Shown here piece after piece: positions 28,735 to 34,144 of a stretch of 34,144 bases of DNA. The stretch is taken from the NCBI RefSeq assembly GCF_017355205.1, contig NZ_JADIJK010000039.1, forward strand, positions 1 through 34,144, read 5' to 3'. Under the pieces are notes generated by a model, which did not search any database, was not told where the DNA came from, and saw only the letters and a program-made list of their open reading frames with translations. Both the position numbers and the translations under genes were made by a program. Position 1 is the stretch's first letter. The number at the start of each line of letters is the position of its first letter. This DNA is from Bacillus sp. SD088. Its GTDB lineage: Bacteria; Bacillota; Bacilli; Bacillales; Bacillaceae_C.

Positions 28735-28753
28735 CTAGCTCTAAATTGATGAC

Positions 28754-28785
28754 CCCGTCGAGATCATCTCGGCGGGAGCATTTTT
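28754..28785 (+). terminator. Terminator after rpoC
   Basis: CCCGTCGA (28754-28761) pairs with TCGGCGGG-type sequence (28769-28776, one G-T pair) and is followed by AGCATTTTT. It closes the rpoBC operon before the rplGB promoter. Confidence 0.75.
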
Positions 28786-28807
28786 CACGATATTTTTGCA
28801 ATTGTTA

Positions 28808-28836
28808 TTGACAATGAAAATAGCAAATGATACTAT
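28808..28836 (+). promoter_or_regulatory. Strong promoter of the str operon (rplGB-rpsL-rpsG-fusA)
   Basis: A consensus -35 TTGACA (28808-28813), 17-nt spacer and TACTAT -10 (28831-28836) with an extended TGA motif make this one of the best promoters in the window. Confidence 0.9.
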
Positions 28837-28883
28837 ATTCAAGGTGAACTTACATTAACCTGTTACTTTGGGGGTTATGACAA

Positions 28884-29132
28884 TTGCCTTATAAAAAAGT
28901 GTTACAGGCTGAGAATGTAATCATTGGTACAAAACAGACAGTAAGAGCCCTTAAATCAGGGCATGTCCTTGAGGTTTTACTCGCATCGGATGCAGAACCG
29001 CGAATTATACATCCAATTATTCAGGTTGCTGAAGAAGTGAACGTACCTATTACTATGGTCGACTCTATGAGAGAACTTGGTAAGGCGTGCGGTATAGATG
29101 TTGGAGCAACAGCTGCTGCGATCTTAATTTAA
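28884..29132 (+). CDS. rplGB: L7Ae-family ribosomal protein (YbxF / RplGB)
   Basis: The 82-residue protein is an L7Ae/L30e/S12e-fold protein (QTVRALKSGHVLEVLLASDA, LGKACGIDVGATAAAIL). B. subtilis YbxF binds kink-turn RNA and associates with ribosomes during growth. It is not a true L7. The start is TTG 28884 with GGGGG (28870-28874) 9 nt upstream; no nearby ATG is in frame. It is the first gene of the str operon, but a hairpin with T-tract separates it from rpsL. Confidence 0.93.
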   Translation: MPYKKVLQAENVIIGTKQTVRALKSGHVLEVLLASDAEPRIIHPIIQVAEEVNVPITMVDSMRELGKACGIDVGATAAAILI

Positions 29133-29135
29133 GCT

Positions 29136-29173
29136 GTTTTTGCAGGGTATAAACTGCAAAAACTTGTTTTTTG
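29136..29173 (+). terminator. Terminator-like hairpin between rplGB and rpsL
   Basis: A perfect 10-bp stem (GTTTTTGCAG at 29136-29145, CTGCAAAAAC at 29154-29163) with an 8-nt loop is followed by TTGTTTTTT. It may partly terminate transcription so that rplGB is made in excess of, or separately from, the downstream genes. No clear promoter lies between it and rpsL, so readthrough must occur. Confidence 0.6.
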
Positions 29174-29217
29174 CTTTAAAAAGAACCACCTGGATGTGTG
29201 GGCTTAACAAACTATGA

Positions 29218-29652
<435 letters not shown>

Positions 29653-29694
29653 TAAAAGAGAAATGAATGTATTTAATTGAAAGGAGGAAAGAAC

Positions 29695-30165
29695 ATGCCA
29701 CGTAAAGGACCTGTAGCTAAAAGAGATGTATTGCCAGATCCACTCCATAACTCTAAGCTTGTAACTCGTTTGGTGAACAAGCTAATGGTTGATGGGAAGA
29801 AGGGAAAGGCGCAAAGTATTCTTTACTCTGCTTTTGACCTTATTCAAGAACGTGCAGGCAAAGATCCAATGGAAGTATTTGATCAAGCCTTGAAAAATAT
29901 TATGCCAGTTTTAGAAGTTAGAGCTCGCCGTGTAGGTGGTGCTAACTATCAAGTACCAGTTGAAGTCCGTCCAGAACGTCGTTCAACTCTTGGATTACGT
30001 TGGTTAGTTAACTATGCTCGTCTTCGCGGAGAAAAAACGATGGAAGAGCGTTTAGCTAACGAAATTATGGATGCTGCTAATAATACTGGCGCTTCTGTGA
30101 AAAAACGTGAAGAGACTCATAAAATGGCAGAAGCAAATAAAGCATTTGCTCACTACCGCTGGTAA
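29695..30165 (+). CDS. rpsG: 30S ribosomal protein S7
   Basis: S7 nucleates assembly of the 30S head and contacts the E-site tRNA. The 156-residue protein begins [20 protein letters not shown] and includes [20 protein letters not shown] and the ending NKAFAHYRW. The start at 29695 follows AAAGGAGG; an in-frame ATG at 29677 would place that site inside the gene and adds residues not seen in the family. It is 42 nt from rpsL. Confidence 0.98.
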   Translation: MPRKGPVAKRDVLPDPLHNSKLVTRLVNKLMVDGKKGKAQSILYSAFDLIQERAGKDPMEVFDQALKNIMPVLEVRARRVGGANYQVPVEVRPERRSTLGLRWLVNYARLRGEKTMEERLANEIMDAANNTGASVKKREETHKMAEANKAFAHYRW

Positions 30166-30174
30166 GATAATCCA

Positions 30175-30192
30175 ACTATTATATATAATAGT
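30175..30192. repeat. 18-bp perfect palindrome before fusA
   Basis: ACTATTATATATAATAGT is an exact palindrome in the 60-nt rpsG-fusA spacer. It could be a protein-binding site or a weak AT-rich hairpin. It contains TATAAT (30184-30189), but no -35 is convincing. Confidence 0.7.
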
Positions 30193-30225
30193 AAAACTAA
30201 TCATCCTAGGAAGGAGAAATACGAA

Positions 30226-32304
30226 ATGCCTAGAGACTTCTCCTTAGAAAAGACACGTAATATCGGCATTATGGCCCATATTGATGCCGGTAAAACAACT
30301 ACTACAGAACGTATTCTTTTCTATACAGGGCGCATTCATAAAATTGGTGAAACACATGAAGGTGCTTCACAAATGGACTGGATGGAGCAAGAGCAAGAGC
30401 GCGGTATTACGATTACATCTGCTGCAACAACAGCAGAATGGAAAGGACATCGCGTAAACATCATTGACACTCCTGGACACGTAGACTTCACCGTTGAAGT
30501 TGAACGTTCCCTGAGAGTTCTTGATGGAGCGGTTACCGTTCTTGATGCTCAATCTGGTGTTGAACCACAAACTGAAACAGTTTGGCGCCAAGCAACAACA
30601 TATGGAGTGCCACGTATTGTTTTCGTTAATAAAATGGATAAGATCGGTGCTGATTTCCTTTATTCTGTTAGTACGATCCGTGATCGCTTGCAGGCTAATG
30701 CACATCCGGTTCAATTACCAATTGGAGCGGAAGACACATTTAAAGGTATGGTCGACCTTATTGAAATGAAAGCTTGGTATTATGAAAGTGATGATCCACA
30801 GGATCCAATCGAGGGAGAGATTCCTGCTGATCTTCAGGATAAAGCAGAAGAATTGCGCACAAGCTTAATTGAAGCTGTAGCAGAACTTGATGAAGATCTT
30901 ATGATGAAATATCTTGAAGGTGAAGAGATTTCCGTAGAGGAATTAAAAGCCGCAATCCGCGTTGCAACATTGAAGGTAGAATTTTACCCAGTTCTTTGCG
31001 GTACAGCTTTTAAAAACAAAGGTGTTCAAAAAATGCTGGATGCGGTTATTGATTATTTACCAGCACCAACTGATATTGAGTCAATTAAAGGGATTATTCC
31101 AGATACTGATGAAGAAATTGCTCGTCATGCTGATGACAGTGAACCGTTCTCAGCACTTGCATTTAAAGTTATGACGGATCCATATGTTGGACGTCTTACG
31201 TTCTTCCGTGTTTATTCTGGACAATTGAACTCTGGATCTTACGTCCAGAACTCAACAAAAGGTAAACGTGAGCGGGTTGGACGTATTCTTTTGATGCATG
31301 CTAACCATCGTGAAGAAATCAACACTGTTTACAGTGGAGACATCGCTGCGGCAGTTGGCTTGAAAGATACGGCGACGGGGGATACATTATGTGATGAAAA
31401 GGAACTTGTTATCCTTGAATCAATGGAATTCCCGGAACCAGTTATTAGTGTTGCGGTTGAACCTAAATCCAAGGCAGACCAGGATAAAATGGGTACAGCT
31501 CTTGCTAAGTTGCAAGAAGAAGATCCAACATTCCGTGCAGAGACAAATCCTGAAACAGGTCAGGTTGTTATCTCAGGAATGGGTGAGCTTCATCTAGATG
31601 TTCTTGTTGACCGTATGAAGCGCGAATTTAAGGTTGAGGCGAATGTGGGTGCTCCACAAGTCTCTTACCGTGAAACATTCCGCACTAGTGCACAAGTTGA
31701 AGGGAAGTTCATCCGTCAGTCTGGTGGACGTGGACAATTTGGTCATGTATGGATTGAATTCAGTCCAAACGAAGAAGGAAAAGGCTTTGAATTTGAAAAC
31801 GCGATTGTCGGTGGGGTTGTTCCTCGTGAATATATTCCAGCAGTTCAAGCGGGTCTTGAAGATTCAATGGATAATGGTGTCATTGCCGGATATCCTTTAA
31901 TTGATATTAAGGCAAAGCTTTATGATGGATCTTATCATGATGTTGACTCCAATGAAATGGCCTTTAGAATTGCTGCTTCTATGGCTTTAAGAAATGCAGC
32001 AAAGAAATGTGATCCAGTATTGCTTGAACCACTTATGAAAGTAGAAGTTGTTATTCCTGAGGAGTATCTAGGTGATATTATGGGGGATATTACTTCTCGT
32101 CGTGGTCGTGTTGAAGGAATGGATGCACGTGGAAATGCACAGGTAGTAAAAGCCTTTGTTCCACTTTCAGAGATGTTCGGTTACGCAACATCCCTACGTT
32201 CTAATACACAAGGCCGCGGAGTCTACACAATGTTCTTTGATCACTATGAAGAAGTACCAAAGTCCATTGCTGAAGAAATTACGAAAAAAAATAACGGCGA
32301 ATAA
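30226..32304 (+). CDS. fusA: Translation elongation factor G
   Basis: EF-G is the GTPase that drives translocation and, with RRF, ribosome recycling. The 692-residue protein has G1 AHIDAGKT (17-24), the switch I segment ([20 protein letters not shown]), G3 DTPGHVDF, G4 NKMD, then domains II-V ending in the [17 protein letters not shown] and [14 protein letters not shown] segments. All domains are complete and the fusidic-acid target region shows nothing odd. AAGGAG precedes the ATG. Confidence 0.98.
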   Translation: MPRDFSLEKTRNIGIMAHIDAGKTTTTERILFYTGRIHKIGETHEGASQMDWMEQEQERGITITSAATTAEWKGHRVNIIDTPGHVDFTVEVERSLRVLDGAVTVLDAQSGVEPQTETVWRQATTYGVPRIVFVNKMDKIGADFLYSVSTIRDRLQANAHPVQLPIGAEDTFKGMVDLIEMKAWYYESDDPQDPIEGEIPADLQDKAEELRTSLIEAVAELDEDLMMKYLEGEEISVEELKAAIRVATLKVEFYPVLCGTAFKNKGVQKMLDAVIDYLPAPTDIESIKGIIPDTDEEIARHADDSEPFSALAFKVMTDPYVGRLTFFRVYSGQLNSGSYVQNSTKGKRERVGRILLMHANHREEINTVYSGDIAAAVGLKDTATGDTLCDEKELVILESMEFPEPVISVAVEPKSKADQDKMGTALAKLQEEDPTFRAETNPETGQVVISGMGELHLDVLVDRMKREFKVEANVGAPQVSYRETFRTSAQVEGKFIRQSGGRGQFGHVWIEFSPNEEGKGFEFENAIVGGVVPREYIPAVQAGLEDSMDNGVIAGYPLIDIKAKLYDGSYHDVDSNEMAFRIAASMALRNAAKKCDPVLLEPLMKVEVVIPEEYLGDIMGDITSRRGRVEGMDARGNAQVVKAFVPLSEMFGYATSLRSNTQGRGVYTMFFDHYEEVPKSIAEEITKKNNGE

Positions 32305-32333
32305 TTGATTTTATTCGTACAATCGAGTATAAC
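32305..32333 (+). promoter_or_regulatory. Candidate promoter of tuf
   Basis: TTGATT (32305-32310) and TATAAC (32328-32333) are 17 nt apart, starting at the fusA stop. It would add transcripts for the abundant EF-Tu and give an approximately 90-nt leader. Confidence 0.6.
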
Positions 32334-32429
32334 TACTAATAGATATGCATTGAGTCGCTAAAAAATGTTTCCTTTATTTTAAGGCGTCTCTAATACTTAG
32401 TATTTTTTAATTAAAAGGAGGATTTCCTA

Positions 32430-33617
32430 ATGGCTAAGGAAAAATTTGATCGTTCCAAATCACATGCTAATATTGGTACTATTGGTCACGTTGACCACGG
32501 TAAAACTACTCTTACAGCTGCTATCACAACTGTTATGGCAAAGCGTGGTGGCGCAGAAGCAAGAGGCTATGATATGATCGATAACGCTCCAGAAGAGCGC
32601 GAGCGTGGAATTACAATCTCTACTTCACACGTTGAATATGAAACTGATTCTCGTCACTATGCACACGTTGACTGCCCAGGACACGCTGACTATGTTAAAA
32701 ACATGATCACTGGTGCTGCCCAAATGGACGGCGCAATCCTAGTTGTTTCAGCTGCTGATGGCCCAATGCCACAAACTCGTGAGCATATTCTTTTATCACG
32801 TAACGTAGGTGTTCCTTACATCGTTGTATTTATGAACAAATGCGATATGGTAGATGACGAAGAACTACTTGAACTAGTAGAAATGGAAATTCGTGACCTT
32901 CTATCTGAATATGACTTCCCTGGAGATGACATTCCTGTAATCAAAGGTTCTGCTCTTAAAGCTCTTGAAGGCGAAGCAGAATGGGAAGAAAAAATTGATG
33001 AATTGATGGCTGCTGTTGACGAGTATATTCCAACTCCAGAGCGTGACACTGACAAGCCATTCATGATGCCTGTTGAGGATGTTTTCTCAATTACAGGACG
33101 TGGAACAGTTGCAACTGGCCGTGTTGAACGTGGTCAAGTTAAAGTCGGTGATGAGATCGAAATTATTGGTCTTGCAGAAGAAGCGGCTAAAACAACTGTA
33201 ACAGGTGTTGAAATGTTCCGTAAGCTTCTAGACTATGCTGAAGCTGGTGATAACATTGGTGCACTACTTCGTGGTGTAGCTCGTGAAGATATCCAACGTG
33301 GTCAAGTATTGGCTAAACCTGGATCTATCACTCCACATACTAACTTCAAAGCTGAAGTTTATGTGCTTTCTAAAGAAGAGGGTGGACGTCATACTCCATT
33401 CTTCACAAACTATCGTCCGCAATTCTATTTCCGTACTACTGATGTAACTGGAATTGTTAATCTACCAGAAGGTACTGAAATGGTTATGCCTGGCGATAAC
33501 ATCGAAATGACAGTAGAATTGATCTCTCCAATCGCGATTGAAGACGGAACTCGTTTCTCTATTCGTGAAGGTGGACGTACTGTTGGTTCTGGTGTTGTAA
33601 GTAGTATTCAAAAGTAA
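32430..33617 (+). CDS. tuf: Translation elongation factor Tu
   Basis: EF-Tu delivers aminoacyl-tRNA to the ribosome. The 395-residue protein has G1 GHVDHGKT (19-26), switch I with [10 protein letters not shown]3 DCPGHADY, G4 NKCD, and the two beta-barrel domains ending [12 protein letters not shown]. An AAAAGGAGG site precedes the ATG. Codon choice is strongly biased, as expected of one of the most abundant proteins. It ends with a strong terminator. Confidence 0.98.
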   Translation: MAKEKFDRSKSHANIGTIGHVDHGKTTLTAAITTVMAKRGGAEARGYDMIDNAPEERERGITISTSHVEYETDSRHYAHVDCPGHADYVKNMITGAAQMDGAILVVSAADGPMPQTREHILLSRNVGVPYIVVFMNKCDMVDDEELLELVEMEIRDLLSEYDFPGDDIPVIKGSALKALEGEAEWEEKIDELMAAVDEYIPTPERDTDKPFMMPVEDVFSITGRGTVATGRVERGQVKVGDEIEIIGLAEEAAKTTVTGVEMFRKLLDYAEAGDNIGALLRGVAREDIQRGQVLAKPGSITPHTNFKAEVYVLSKEEGGRHTPFFTNYRPQFYFRTTDVTGIVNLPEGTEMVMPGDNIEMTVELISPIAIEDGTRFSIREGGRTVGSGVVSSIQK

Positions 33618-33627
33618 TTGAAATATG

Positions 33628-33661
33628 GAGCAAACAGATATCCTCTGTTTGCTCTTTTTTT
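33628..33661 (+). terminator. Strong terminator after tuf
   Basis: An 11-bp perfect stem (GAGCAAACAGA at 33628-33638, TCTGTTTGCTC at 33644-33654) with a 5-nt loop is followed by seven T. It ends the str operon. Confidence 0.95.
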
Positions 33662-33720
33662 GATTAGAAAGATATAAAATTCTAGCTTATGAGTAGTAGT
33701 TTGTGTTTCGGTTTAAGATT

Positions 33721-33987
33721 CAGCGCTAACGCCTAGCCTCGAGAAGCTCGCAGGATGCGAGTCCATCGGCGAAGACATGGGGAAGTGGCGTCCTTAGCCG
33801 ATGTTCCACTAAATAAGCCTGAACCTATGAAGGGAAAAAGCCCCTTCCTAGGTTCAGGAACATCTGCTTGTCGGAGGCCAATAGGAAGTTGGTCAGAAGG
33901 GCGTTGCGCCAGGACGGCGCGAATTTAGCTGTTCATCCTTACTATGAAAGTTTGTACGTCGCTAAACGGGCGCTTGCGCTTTTGTTC
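33721..33987 (+). repeat. Family 1 repeat, copy R5, longest form
   Basis: Modules in order: CAGCGCTAACGCCTAGCC; hairpin A CTCGCA-GGA-TGCGAG (33747-33761); CATCGGCGAAGACAT; GTTCCACTAAAT; a long hairpin with arms CCTGAACCTA and TAGGTTCAGG; GGAACATCTGCTTGTCGG; a GTTGGTCAGAAGGGCGTTGC module with GCGCC/GGCGC hairpin (shared with the copy at 16647); and the 3' end GGGCGCTTGCGCTTTTGTTC. No gene is present from 33662 to the window end. Confidence 0.9.
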
Positions 33988-34043
33988 AAAAGATAAGAAA
34001 GTATAAAGTTTTTCTTAAATTGCTTCAAGGCTGGGCAGTTGTT

Positions 34044-34144
34044 GTCCAGCTCTAGGCGCCATCGGCTCGAGGCCAAATAACCTGAGCCAATGAAAGGCAA
34101 AGAACGCCTTTCTTTGTCTCAGAACATTTGCTTGTCGCCGATAG
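34044..34144 (+). repeat. Family 1 repeat, copy R6, cut by the window end
   Basis: It starts CCAGCTCTAGGCGCCATCGG, lacks hairpin A, and has hairpin B with CTGAG/CTCAG (34082-34086, 34118-34122) and AAAGGC/GCCTTT (34093-34098, 34106-34111), then GAACATTTGCTTGTCG. It lies 56 nt after R5 in the same orientation. Confidence 0.88.

Overview
The window is a 34-kb stretch of a low-GC Bacillaceae (Bacillus sensu lato) chromosome. The gene order is the classic block ctsR-mcsA-mcsB-clpC-radA-yacL-ispD-ispF-gltX-cysE-cysS-mrnC-rlmB-rae1(yacP)-sigH-rpmGB-secE-nusG-rplK-rplA-rplJ-rplL-ybxB-rpoB-rpoC-rplGB-rpsL-rpsG-fusA-tuf, which lies near the origin in Bacillus subtilis. All 31 intact genes are on the + strand and their proteins read as close relatives of the B. 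subtilis ones. I see no phage, plasmid, CRISPR, toxin-antitoxin or secondary-metabolism genes, and no evidence of a wholly new protein system. The unusual content lies between the genes.

Layout: 1-808 holds a terminator, a repeat, a truncated VOC-family gene on the minus strand and the CtsR-controlled promoter. 809-5355 is the class III heat-shock operon (CtsR repressor, McsA/McsB arginine kinase pair, ClpC unfoldase). 5647-9530 carries radA, the PIN-TRAM membrane protein yacL and two MEP isoprenoid genes; disA, which sits between radA and yacL in B. subtilis, is absent. 9631-13629 has the Glu- and Cys-tRNA synthetases and serine acetyltransferase; cysE-cysS follow a cysteine-type T-box leader. 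13635-15303 is an rRNA/mRNA processing group (mrnC, rlmB, rae1). 15370-17472 has sigH, rpmGB, secE and nusG. 17626-20328 is the L11-L1-L10-L12 region with an L10 leader. 20517-28734 is ybxB and the rpoBC operon. 28884-33617 is the str operon (rplGB, rpsL, rpsG, fusA, tuf).

The most noteworthy signals are two families of intergenic repeats. Family 1 is modular and occurs at 85, 5579 (fragment), 11344, 16647 (reversed), 18217, 33721 and 34044. It has at least two hairpins whose stems vary by compensating changes between copies, so it looks like a structured RNA element. One copy lies inside the cysE T-box leader, upstream of the antiterminator. Family 2 is a 146-bp MITE-like element with terminal inverted repeats in the rpoB leader, with a shrunken 52-bp relative before secE. 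Other items worth checking are the missing disA, an 11-bp inverted repeat over the ybxB promoter, a promoter-terminator pair after secE, and a terminator plus repeat separating rplK from rplA.

Promoters, terminators and leaders were found by reading the sequence by eye; none was tested computationally.
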